DNA from: Juglans regia | Lineage: Eukaryota; Streptophyta; Magnoliopsida; Fagales; Juglandaceae | Direction of reading: 5' to 3' | Assembly (NCBI RefSeq): GCF_001411555.2 | Contig: NC_049914.1 | Coordinates: forward strand, 9,066,273-9,130,272 | Length of the DNA stretch: 64,000 nucleotides | In this document: piece by piece, positions 52,986 through 62,771 of the stretch | Layout: the number at the start of each line of letters is the position of its first letter | Numbering within the stretch: position 1 is the first letter of the stretch | Position numbers and translations under genes: made by a program | Notes under the pieces: model-generated | The model's input: the letters and a program-made list of their open reading frames with translations, nothing else | What the model was told of the DNA's origin: nothing | The model's database searches: none

Positions 52986-53222
52986 TTATTTAAGTGAAAC
53001 GGCGTCGTTTAATATATGAATATATTTTAAATTATTTATATATCCGGCGTCGGCCGGTTTTTCGGTTTTTGGTTGGTTCAAACCGCGACCGAACCGGCCG
53101 ACGCCGGTTTTGATGATTTATCACCGACGGCCGACCGGTTCCCTGCCGGTTTCGAGCTCCGGCGGCCAGTCTGAGTCGGTCTCGGCCGGTTTTCCAGTTT
53201 TCTGTACAGCCCTACGCATCCC

Positions 53223-54890
53223 TATATCACTGTTATCCCTAAATTATAGGAAATAATTTAAAAAAAAAAGTTCAAAAACTCTCTCCCATCCCATTTCCTA
53301 TTTTAAGATTTAAATTTAGAAAATCACTGTTCATCCCCTAAATCATCTTTTATTAATATTTTATTCTAATAAATAAAATACATTTTTATTCTAATCAATT
53401 ACATTTTCTCTTATATCCATATTTATTATAGCTTTAAATAATAATATTCAAAATAATTTAAATAATTACTAAAATATAAAAATAATAATTTCAAAAACAT
53501 TATCAAACCCGTAAAAAAAAAATTTAAATTCTTGTTTAAAATATTCACTATAGTAATAGTTCAAAACATAAGAAAAAATATTAAGTAGTTAAGTTTGTAA
53601 ATGAAAGTGAGAGAAAAAAATAAAAAAAAAAAATTATTTTAATAGAATTGAGAAATGATAGGGAATGAGATGCGAAATATTTTTTAAAAATGAGTAAGAT
53701 TTGGGATAAAATTATAAGAAGTGTCATTTTTAATTAAAATTTAAAGAAAAATTTAAAAAATTGGACATAAATACTCTAAGTCATTTTAAAAAAAACATAT
53801 TTGAATTTTTTATATGAAAATACTACTTTGCCCCTTAGGAATTTACCGCTAGTTTACTTTATTTTATTTTTTGATTTTTTGAAATGTCTATAAAATTACT
53901 ATAATAAATTTGTGAGTATATTATATATATATAACTTTTAAAAATGTTAAAAGAATTTTTAAAAGAAAAAGGCAGTCACACCCAATGGCATGTGCTGGAC
54001 CGGGACGACATAGTAGCATGGTCCAACTTTTTATCGCACATTTTTTCAAAAGAGATTTACACAGTAAAATTATATTTAAATCCCTTTTGGATGGTAAGAT
54101 CGTCTTATCCTATTATATCTCATATTAATATTTAAATATTATAAATATAAATATTTTTATTTAATTATTACTTAATCATTATATATTTTTTTTAAATTTT
54201 TAAACAAAACATAAAAATTAATTCAATTTCTTTAAATTTTAAAATAAAAATAATATTTAAAAAAAATATTTTAATAACATTTTAACTTTATAATATTTTT
54301 ATTCAACTTTATCTTTCTCATTTTTCAAAAAGTGTTGTTACTTAGCACCATAAGTTTACCTCCTCAAATTTACTTCTAGTGTAAATTATATTTTATATAT
54401 TTTATATATTTTTTAAAAATAAAAAATATATCAATTCCTTATTAATTATTATAAAATAAAATAAAATATTTAAACAGTAACTTTGAGGGGCAAACTCACG
54501 AAGGCGGGCTACCAAGTACGATTTTCTTTTTTCAAAATTTTAAAAAATATTTAAACTCTAATTATTTTATTATAATTCATAAATTATTTTACCAATGAAT
54601 TTGTTTACCGCCAGCGTAAATTTTTTTTTAATATATTTAAAAAATAAAAAAATATATCAATATATTTAAAATTATTTTCTTAATTATTAAATAAAAAATA
54701 AATAAAAAAGACAAGCGATCATATAAAGGTTTCAAATGAAGTTGACGTAGTAGTGTTTTTCATATCGAAGATTTTAAACAGGCCTTAAAGTTACTAATTT
54801 TCGAAACTAGGACACGGTGGCCTAGAATCTAGATGGTACTGTTGGTGACCAACGGTGTCTTTTATTTGACATTTTTTTTATTTTTTTAAT
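53223..54890. other. AT-rich intergenic stretch, no gene seen
   Basis: Low-complexity A/T DNA, a degraded TCTTATCC-type MITE at about 54085-54320 and short poly-T tracts. Two segments around 54340-54500 and 54595-54700 share the theme CAC/GCGTAAATT ... AAAATATATCAAT, possibly an old local duplication. Nothing coding. Confidence 0.45.
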
Positions 54891-54891
54891 C

Positions 54892-55436
54892 TATAAAGCG
54901 AAGAAAGGCACAATAAATTTTGTTCCTTTTCTGAGATTGCCGTCTCTCTCTTCCTCTCGGATTTGCTCTTCAACAAGTTTCACTCCAGCACAGGTAAGAG
55001 GTTTATTGATCGAATTAGTCTCATTGATTCGTCCAGGAGATTTCGTGCAAAAATTTTGGTTTATTTTTTTTGTGAACTCCAAGGCGTTCGATTTTCTATT
55101 TTCCGTGTAACCCTAATTGAAATGAAATCTGTTTCTTCCTGCTGGTTTCGGATTCTTGATTTTCTTCCTGAAAACTTTCATGGGCATTTTCCATTGTATC
55201 TAAGCTTCATTGCGAGTAATTCGTAGAAACCCTAGAATTCGATTTTTTAAATTTCGAGCTCTTATTAGGATTTTTTTTTACTAAAAGCTTAGGCTCTAGG
55301 GTTAAAGTTAGGTTTAGATTTTAAATTTGTTTGATTTGTATGCGAAGAAACTCTGGTCTTTCATAGAATGAAATTTTAACTAACTTTTATCATTTTGTAA
55401 TCTTATAATCGTTACTATAATTTTGTTTTAGTGCAG
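54892..55436 (+). promoter_or_regulatory. CXIP4-like gene: TATA box and leader intron
   Basis: TATAAAG lies at 54892-54898, followed by a CT-rich leader. A CAG|GTAAGA donor at 54993/54994 and a TTTTAGTGCAG acceptor ending at 55436 mark a probable leader intron of 443 bases, 22 bases before the start codon. Long first introns in the leader often raise expression in plants; that effect is inferred. Confidence 0.65.
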
Positions 55437-55458
55437 AGTTTGATCTTTGAATTTCAAG

Positions 55459-56424
55459 ATGCCGGCTACGGCGGGTAGGGTTCGCATGCCAGCCAATAAT
55501 CGGGTGCACAGTAGTGCAGCCCTTCAAACCCATGGTATATGGCAGAGTGCGATTGGTTATGACCCATACGCACCCACCAAGGATGATGGCAAGAACTCTG
55601 CAAGCCACAATTCAATGAATGCCGAACCGGAGTCTGATAATGCATATGCAAGCTTCCAAGGCCTACTGGCTCTTGCCCGTATAACTGGATCAAATGCCAA
55701 TGAGGCCCGTGGGGCCTGCAAGAAGTGTGGCCGTGTTGGACACCTCACATTTCAGTGCAGGAATTTTCTGAGTATTAAGGATGATAGTAAGGATAAAGAC
55801 CCAGAAGCTATCGAGGCTGCAGCTTTGGCTGAGTTAAATAAGTTGAAGGGGAATGTGGGTAAGATGAAAGGGAAAAGTGCAGTTGAGAGCTCTGATGAGA
55901 GCTCTGAAGAGGATAGTGAGAGTTCAGATTCAGCTGTAGATTCAGAGATTGAGAGGATTATTGCTGTGAGAAATGGGAAGAAGATTAGTGGCAAGGGTCT
56001 GTCGTTGAGAAAGAAGGATTTAGACGAAGATGAATCGGATACAGATTCAGAAAGAAAGAAAAGAGGGAGATCTAAGAAGCGGAGTGGGAAGAGAGGAAAT
56101 GGTAATTCGGATGATTCAGATGGAGGTAGGAAGAGGAGAAAGAAGCGCAGTAATAAGGATGAGTCCTCAGACAAGGATTACGAGTATCGGCGACGGCATA
56201 GAAAGAGTAGGAAGGAGAAGAGGAGGCGGCGAAGTCACCGGCATTCAGATAATTCTGACTCCGATGCATCTGAGGACTCTGGTAGAGAGCGTAAGCGAAC
56301 AAGCAGGAGGGCAGCTTCACCATCTGATTCAGATTCAAGTGGTTTAGATGATTCATGGGTCGGCAGGGGCAAGAAGAGATATGAGAAGAAGAGCAGAAAA
56401 CGACGTCATCATGAGGATGCGTAG
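55459..56424 (+). CDS. CXIP4: CAX-interacting protein 4-like zinc-knuckle protein
   Basis: One coding exon, 321 residues, starting MPATAGRVRMPANNRVHSSA, the conserved beginning of plant CXIP4. A CCHC zinc knuckle (C87-x2-C90-x4-H95-x4-C100) follows a conserved segment around GIWQSAIGYDPYAPTK. From residue 140 the protein is made of acidic Ser/Asp/Glu runs alternating with Lys/Arg-rich runs (KKRSGKRGN, RRRHRKSRKEKRRRRS), like nuclear RNA-associated proteins. CXIP4 was first described as an activator of the vacuolar H+/Ca2+ exchanger CAX1 in yeast; the sequence itself points to a nuclear RNA-linked role. The open frame extends four codons upstream only through a TTG, so the ATG at 55459 is the start. 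Confidence 0.93.
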   Translation: MPATAGRVRMPANNRVHSSAALQTHGIWQSAIGYDPYAPTKDDGKNSASHNSMNAEPESDNAYASFQGLLALARITGSNANEARGACKKCGRVGHLTFQCRNFLSIKDDSKDKDPEAIEAAALAELNKLKGNVGKMKGKSAVESSDESSEEDSESSDSAVDSEIERIIAVRNGKKISGKGLSLRKKDLDEDESDTDSERKKRGRSKKRSGKRGNGNSDDSDGGRKRRKKRSNKDESSDKDYEYRRRHRKSRKEKRRRRSHRHSDNSDSDASEDSGRERKRTSRRAASPSDSDSSGLDDSWVGRGKKRYEKKSRKRRHHEDA

Positions 56425-56625
56425 AATTTGTTCTGGGAAAGGTATTTACTCGTTATTTTAATGAGTTCCTTTCTAACTTTTTGCAGTATGCCATGAAATG
56501 GTTGAATGAGGAATGTGTGTACCTTTTGCTTTAGTTTTGTCAGTTTGCTTACTAGAACTTTGGTTTAAATTCTTTTCCTACATGATGAATACACCATTAT
56601 TTGTTTGCTAATAAAGAGCTTGGGT

Positions 56626-56822
56626 AACCCAAGTGGTAAGGGCGAACTTGTGTGCATGTGTCCTATGTCACAGGTTCGATTCCTCCTGGGATCAAATTGC
56701 AATTTAAGTGGGAGGCCATGGCTGTAGGTTCCTGTGCTAGTCTCCCCGGGGGTTTAGGTTCCATGGTTGAGTCCTAAGGTCTCAGCCGTGGGGTGGTTCT
56801 TTGGTCATCAAAAAAAAAAAAA
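56626..56822 (+). mobile_element. tRNA-derived SINE with target duplication
   Basis: The 5' part has an A-box-like AAGTGGTAAGGGC and a B box GGTTCGATTCC with the spacing of a pol III promoter. The body ends in a poly-A run at about 56809-56822. The flanks AAAGAGCTTGGGT (56613-56625) and AAAGAGCATGGGT (after the poly-A) match at 12 of 13, a target duplication. It lies downstream of CXIP4 on the same strand. Confidence 0.8.
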
Positions 56823-57249
56823 GAGCATGGGTTTGTCTAACTGGTCTCCGTGTTCTTTCTCTTTTTTCCCCTTTTCTTTATCTTTATTGGTCTACATGCT
56901 GTCTTTTCCATGAGTACTTCTCATGATCTCGCTGACAATCTCTAGTGCTTAACCATTGACTTGATGTTGAGTTGTTGCCTGGATCACGTGCTCTTCTGCT
57001 GTATGGTTCTGATTAGGTCTATTTTTTGAGCAGTCTTCTTTTCAGTTCTTTTGTTTGTGTTCTTGCCAGGTATTTTATGATTATTACTGGTAAAAAAAAG
57101 GTCCTTATGATTATTGCTTATGCTTCTGTTTGTTTGTTGTTTCTTTGTGCTCTGTTATGCAATCATTTCTATTTATTGCAGTAATTGATTCTCCTGAAGT
57201 TTTGATTAATTTTCATACACAAATGTGTAGTGCAAGTTCTTCTTTGGTT

Positions 57250-58255
57250 AGCCCAACTCCGAACAATGACTCCAATTTTGCTCTGACACCAGCCATGTAG
57301 AGCAGAGCCGGAGTTAGTTCAAGTCGGAGTCGGATCCCATCCCTAGTTAAAGCGTGGTTTTTTTTTTTTGATAAGTATAGTTAAAGTGTGGCTTTAGGTT
57401 GTTATTAGGTTTTTCTCTTGTATACTTCCTGTATATTTGGGATATGCCTAATTATGTGGATTCATAAATTATTCTTACTTGTAAAAAAAAAGTTAAAAGT
57501 GTGGCTTTATCGACCCGAAGATTAAGTTTGGACACTTAGAATATCTCATAATATTTGTGAAGAGTAGTGAAATGTTTTGAGTTAAAATATTTTATTAGGT
57601 TTTGGGGAAGGAGAGAATAAAAATTTTATAAATTTAAATTTGAATATAATTTTTTAATATAATTTTTGTTTTGAGATTTGAAAAACTTGTATTATTTTTT
57701 GTGTTTTGTTTGGAAGTTTGGGAAAGTTGTAATCGTTAGATGAAAAAGTTGAAGATTTATAATTGAAGTATTTTGTGTTAAAGAGTGACCTATCAAAAAA
57801 CGTATTTTGTGTTAAGAGTGATATTTGGGAAGGAAATATCCGAGAATTCTTGAGAACACCTTGCTACATAAACAAGCCCTGAGTGAGCTTCAATTGAATA
57901 TGGTTTTAATCAGTAACGAGCAATCAATACAAAGAAGGATCATCAATCAACACAGACAAGGAAATAGCTTTTGATAGTCAGAAATCTGAAAGAATTTCCA
58001 GTCTCTGCTGCTTGTCAATATAATCATATGAGTTTTTCCTGTCTGGTTTACCATGCATTATGATGGCCATCGATTGGTGGGTTTATTGTTGTTTATTTGG
58101 ACTTGGGGAGCATTTTTTTTGTTTCTATTTTGTAGTTGACGCAACTGGATATAATCTTATTGTGCCTTGGGAGGTTCTGTTGTTAGAATGTTGTGTATAA
58201 CACATGCATCGGTTGCTTATTGCCAAAAAAAAATGATTGAATTTGCGGAAATGCA
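57250..58255. other. Downstream region of CXIP4, fragments only
   Basis: A GACTCC/GGAGTC-rich piece ending ATCCCTAGTT at about 57255-57345 resembles the right end of the hAT-like element at 39911. A poly-T next to GATAAGTATAG (57359-57380) looks like a retroelement tail. A degraded AT-rich MITE lies at about 57530-57750. Confidence 0.35.
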
Positions 58256-58956
58256 GGTTAATGGATATGGTGATCTCTCTTAAAGTCGGCAAATCAGTGA
58301 TGGAACCCAGATGGTGGGCAAACCAAATCTATACCTGCTTTTGTATTTGGTTTGTTTGAAGGTGCGAGGTGTTTAATTTGTGTATTGAGGAGCCTCAACA
58401 TATTAACCTATTGTATTGGGGTGCCTATTGCATTGTATATTCTACTTAATCCGAACTTGTTTGACTGTACTACAGTTGTGATTGGATCTGACTATTTTTG
58501 TGAATTAAGGGCCTGGACCATACATTATTATCAGTCAGATTTGTTGTTATCAAATGGGCCAAGCCCAATTTTCACTTTGACCAACTTAACAACAAAAAGC
58601 CCAAGTGTAGTAGTGAGACACAGAACTACCAACTTGTGCAAACTCAATGTGGATCACATGCGCACCCACATTTTCCCACGCCCCAACTGCCGGCGCATGC
58701 AGAGGTCTCGGGCGGGCTTCTCTTCTCTTCTATTTTCTCTTTTCTTTTTTATTTCTTTTTAGACCGACAACAAAATTAGAGTGACATAGGTAAGAAATCA
58801 ATTCATCTTCTGTGATATCTTTTCATCCCGTGATTTCGAATCAACAGAATTGATTCATTGTGCAACTATTAAAAATAAATATTACTATACTAATAATTAT
58901 TATCTATACTAATAGGATATGAACTAGATCATAATCATTTTCAACGAGTCCATATT

Positions 58957-59083
58957 ACATAAAAATAATTTCATAAATTAATGTAATTTTATTTAATTTG
59001 TTAGATTTATTTTACAATTAAAATAATTTTATAATTTGATAAATCACATCAAATCGCATTAGTTTATGAGATTACTTTTGTTT
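58957..59083. repeat. Palindromic MITE, TGACGTAATTTGAT family, copy 6 (reverse)
   Basis: Ends around ATAATTTCATAAATTAATGT and GCATTAGTTTATGAGATTAC are inverted; it is the reverse orientation of the other copies. Confidence 0.5.
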
Positions 59084-59647
59084 AATCCCTTTGTGTGTGG
59101 CTAGAGTACTTCCCTTTTATATTTTATAGAATAATCATCTCTATTCCCTTCCATGGAATCAAATATGTGAAGAAAACTAATTGAAAATAATTAATTACTT
59201 ACAATACCACTTCATTTTTGGTCTACACATAAAAAAAATTTAAAAAAAAACTAAAATTTTTCATGACTCTCAATTGTCACTTTGAATTGAATTACTCAAA
59301 TGAGTGATTGTTTAGGATAACTTGTGATTTTTTTAAAAAATAAATATCTTACAAATTATCCATTTATTTTCCTCCGATATGGAACTACTGACAAAAACAA
59401 TTGAAAAAAAATAAAAATTCATTGTTCAGTTAAGGTCCCGTTTGGTTTACATATGATCTCAATCTATCTCGTCTCGTCTCATCTTAATATTAAAATATTA
59501 TTTAAATATAAATACTTTTTAATTTTTAAATTTTTTTATCTAATATTATTACCTAATCTTACAGCATCTTAAATTTTTAAATAAAACATAAAAAATAATT
59601 TAATTTTTTTAAATTAAAAATATATATATATATTCTAGTAATAGTTT

Positions 59648-59829
59648 ATGTGTGTGTTTGAATGTTAAAGTGAGTTGAGTTGAGTTGAATTGAGATGATA
59701 AAATATTGTTAAAATATTATTTTTTAATATTATTATTATTTTAAAATTTAAAAAAATTAAATTATTTATTATATTTTATATTAAAATTTAAAAAAATTAT
59801 AATAATAAGTTGGGATGAGCCAAACATAC
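59648..59829 (+). repeat. AT-rich MITE, GAGTTGAG family
   Basis: It shows TGTGTTTGAATGTTAAAGTG, GAGTTGAGTTGAGTTGAATT, the ATTGTTAAAATATTATTTTT core and a TTGGGATGAGCC end. Confidence 0.7.
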
Positions 59830-59885
59830 TTATCATCGCGTTTATGACTTCCTTTTATGATTGATTTCATTGAGGTGTAAAGGCT

Positions 59886-60295
59886 GTGGCCCCTCCCCTC
59901 TTCCTTTTTGTTTTTTGTGTTTTTTGTCTTTATTTCTTTTATTTTCTCACCTGTCCCTTCCCTGATCCCTCTGGGCCCTCTCCTCTTATTTTCTTTCTTT
60001 CCTCCCTCCCTCACCCGTACGCGCTGCCCCTGCCCAGCTTTTGGCAATTCAGTATTGTCATCGGGTACAAAAATAAGTTCAATAAAATTCTAAGATTTCA
60101 AAATTAACTAACTTATTTTGGTCACAATTTTATAATTTTGAAATTTGATTGAATTGTTTTTGTATACCGTAACAATACTGAACTGCGAAAAGCTGGTTGA
60201 AGGGAGGGGCAGCGCGTATTGTTACGGTGAGGGAGAGAAGAAAAGAAGTGGGTGTGGTCAGGAGAGGGGCAGGTGAGAGAAGAAAAGGAAGGAGA

Positions 60296-60347
<52 letters not shown>

Positions 60348-60370
60348 GAGAAAAGAGGCCACGGGTGAGA
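59886..60370. repeat. Long inverted repeat with arms of about 230 bp
   Basis: The left arm (about 59886-60107) is pyrimidine-rich and the right arm (about 60130-60370) is its purine-rich inverse. Matching pairs include ACGCGCTGCCCCT and AGGGGCAGCGCGT, AGCTTTTGGC and GCGAAAAGCT, TTCAGTATTGT and ACAATACTGAA. The spacer is only about 20 bases. The right arm alone carries a (TA)n expansion at 60301-60342. It may be a foldback transposon; it sits about 0.5 kb upstream of OEP16-1. Confidence 0.8.
60301..60342. repeat. (TA)n microsatellite
   Basis: An uninterrupted TA run of about 42 bases inside the right arm of the long inverted repeat. Confidence 0.95.
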
Positions 60371-60892
60371 AGAAAAGATTAAAAAAAAAAAAAAGTTAGT
60401 GTAAAGGCCTCAAACGGAACTATAAACGGGAGCCCAAAACTGATTTTCCAACATTTTTTGCAAACATATTTATACAAGCAATGCTAAATTAATCTTTATT
60501 TTTAAAATAATAATTAAATTTAGATAATTTTAATTTCAAATTTTTTTAAAATTATAAAAATATTTCTCTTTAAATGATAATTTTTTTTATTTAATAAAAA
60601 ATCTACACATACAATCAGATTATAAATAAAATTTCTCTATTTATATTTAATTTTTTATTTCTTATTTTTCAAAACTTTATAAACATTTTAATTTAAATTA
60701 TTTTACTATTATTTACAAAAATATATAACTACTATTGTTATCTCACCTGTTTAATCCAACAAACGAGGCGTTAGTTAAATAAACGGATAAAATCCCAATT
60801 ATTTCGTCTAAATTGAAGGGGAGAGAGTAACAAAGACGGAGAGAAGAGAGAAAGCGAGACAGCGAGAGTGTGTTGTGTGAAAGTGGAGAAGG

Positions 60893-62489
60893 ATGCCTCG
60901 GAGCAGCTTTTCAGGTTCTGTGACTACTCCTAAAGTCGACGTCGCGATTGACATGGGCAACCCTTTCCTCAACCTCACCGTCGATGGTTTCTTGAAGATC
61001 GGCACCGTAATATTATTCCTTCCCTCTTCATTCTTTTTCATCTCTCTCCCTCTCTCATTTTCCTTCTTCTTCTCCTTCTGGGTAACGTTTTTGAGAGAAC
61101 TTGACGGCTTCCTTCTTCATTTTTTTGCTCAGGTCGCCGCTACCAGAGCAGCTGCAGAGGATGCCTATCACGTCCTTAGAAAAGGTATCTCTCTCTCTCT
61201 CTCTCTCTCCAATGAATTTTGTCGCTGAGAAAAATGGCTGGTTTTGACATCGTTTTGGTTCTCCGCATCTTCACGGAGAATTCAATTTTACTGGGATTAT
61301 TGCCACTCTAGTATTCTACGCTACACTGTTTTGCCAAATTAAATAGATTGGACCGATGAAAAATCTCATATTCAACTCGTCTGACGCTTTTTTCCGTCTC
61401 TCTGAAATTTTCACCTACTAAGATGATCTTGTTACAATTTGTCTTCTAATGTAACATGCTGATTTCAGGGAATATTTCTAAGCACAATCTTGAGCACACG
61501 GTGAGTATCTGTTGACTAGATCTGATTTTTCAACCATGATGACCTCGTGGTTTCCACATTTTGGACGTTGACACTGTTTTTTTGAAAGTGATGAATATGG
61601 CATGCTAAACTTGCTCTGCTAATGCAAACTACTGTTATTGCAGCTGAAGAAGATGTGTAAAGAAGGCGCGTATTGGGGTAAGTGCGAGTCATATTGCATG
61701 TTTTTTAATTCTATGAGAATGAAAGTTTCTTAGGTTAATGCTTCAGCTAACTTGTGCAAAATGAGGAGCTAAACTAAGAATCCCTTTGATTTACAGGAAC
61801 TGTGGCTGGAGTGTATGTGGGAATGGAGTATGGAGCAGAGAGGATTCGTGGCACAAGAGACTGGGTATGTTTGCTATAAAGTGCTTGTTTAGTTTTCTGT
61901 AGTCCACACTTGAGCAATTTGGTATCAGGGTTCAGGCATGGCTACTGATTCTGAATATTTTGGCTTCCACTCTGTTTCTCAGTTTCCCGCTGTTTGTGCC
62001 TATAGTTAACCTGTTTATGAAGCTTCAAAAATCAGAGCTGAGAAATAAGACCAGATAACCCCGCTCGTATGTATTGGATTGCTACTTGTTCACTAACAAG
62101 AGGTGGTTCTTGTTAAACAAAATTGATTGCATCGGTTTAGTTCTATTCTTTTTCTTTTTCTTTTTTTTTTTTTCATGCTTAGATACTCTGCTCTAATCTG
62201 TAAGCAAAAAGCTATGTGTTCATTGCAAGCTCTATGTAGTAATCATTGAGGTTAGAATAGTTTCAAAGCACCAAGCAATTTACCTACATCATTGATTGGC
62301 AATCAAAAAATCCATATCCAACTTTGATTTTCGTTGGATGTATCACAGAAGAATGCCATGATGGGCGGTGTGGTGACAGGTGCCCTGGTATCTGCAGCTA
62401 GCAACAACAGCAAAGACAAGATTGTGATGGATGCCATTACAGGCGGTGCGGTTGCCACTGCTGCAGAGTTTCTCAACTACCTCGTTTGA
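60893..62489 (+). CDS. OEP16-1: Outer envelope pore protein 16-1, chloroplastic, 6 exons
   Basis: Exons 60893-61006, 61133-61184, 61469-61500, 61643-61676, 61797-61864 and 62349-62489 join in frame to exactly 146 residues, the family length. The sequence starts MPRSSFSGSVTTPKVDVAID and has GNPFLNLTVDGFLKIG, LKKMCKEGAYWG, YGAERIRGTRDWKNAM and an Ala/Gly-rich C-terminal helix, all OEP16-1 hallmarks. It belongs to the PRAT/Tim17 family and forms a cation-selective, amino-acid-permeable channel of four helices in the chloroplast outer envelope; there is no cleavable transit peptide. Relatives have also been linked to protochlorophyllide oxidoreductase A import. All introns are GT-AG; intron 2 begins near a (CT)n run at 61187-61210. 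No defect is seen. Confidence 0.95.
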
Positions 62490-62698
62490 ACTGATGGCTC
62501 TAATGTTCTCCCTTATCTCTATCATAACACTCCGAGAAGGAAGAATGTACGGCCTTTTACTTTGTCATTTCCTTGTGAAGTAGTAAGTTTGTAAGTATAG
62601 AAACTGAACTGAATTTTGAATAAGTCTAACCACTTGATTTGGTGGATGTGCTCTTCTATTATTATTTTTTTTATAAGTAATAAAGGATAATTGATAGA

Positions 62699-62771
62699 TG
62701 TCTGAGCCCGGGTTGAACCGTGGACCTCTAGTGTGTGAGACTAGCGTGATAACCCACTACACCACCCAGAC
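62699..62771 (-). repeat. tRNA-Val(CAC)-like sequence, probably the head of a SINE
   Basis: On the minus strand 73 bases fold as a near-complete cloverleaf: a 7-bp acceptor stem (GTCTGGG with CTCAGAC, one G-T), a 5-bp anticodon stem CTAGT/ACTAG and a 7-base loop CTCACAC giving anticodon CAC (valine). The T loop is one base short and the T stem has one mismatch. Downstream on the same strand is a short body ending in an A-rich tail (about 62665-62680). The damage and the tail point to a tRNA-derived SINE rather than a working tRNA gene. It is about 210 bp after the OEP16-1 stop codon. Confidence 0.6.

Larger units (their letters stand above)
49207..53214 (-). mobile_element. Autonomous hAT transposon, 4.0 kb, perfect 8-bp target duplication
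   Basis: It begins TAGGGCTGAAAAACCGACC and ends TTTTCTGTACAGCCCTA. Identical flanks CGCATCCC lie at 49199-49206 and 53215-53222. Subterminal DNA on both sides is dense in CCGGTT/AACCGG words. It carries one uninterrupted hAT transposase gene on the minus strand. Complete ends, an exact target duplication and an open transposase together indicate a recent insertion that may still be active. Confidence 0.93.
56442..58256 (+). other. Possible intron in the CXIP4 3' untranslated region
   Basis: A GGGAAAG|GTATTT donor lies 17 bases after the stop codon, and a plausible acceptor GGAAATGCAG ends at 58256. The interval is non-coding and carries a SINE. If spliced, the 3' exon would start at 58257. 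This is a reading of splice signals only. Confidence 0.35.

Noticed and set aside
55752..56174. 140-codon minus-strand frame opposite CXIP4
   Set aside because: It is the antisense of Ser/Asp/Lys-rich codons, giving a Leu/Phe/Ser-rich product with no domain support.
62699..62771. Functional tRNA-Val gene
   Set aside because: The T loop is short by one base, the T stem has a mismatch, and an A-rich tail follows; a SINE head fits better.
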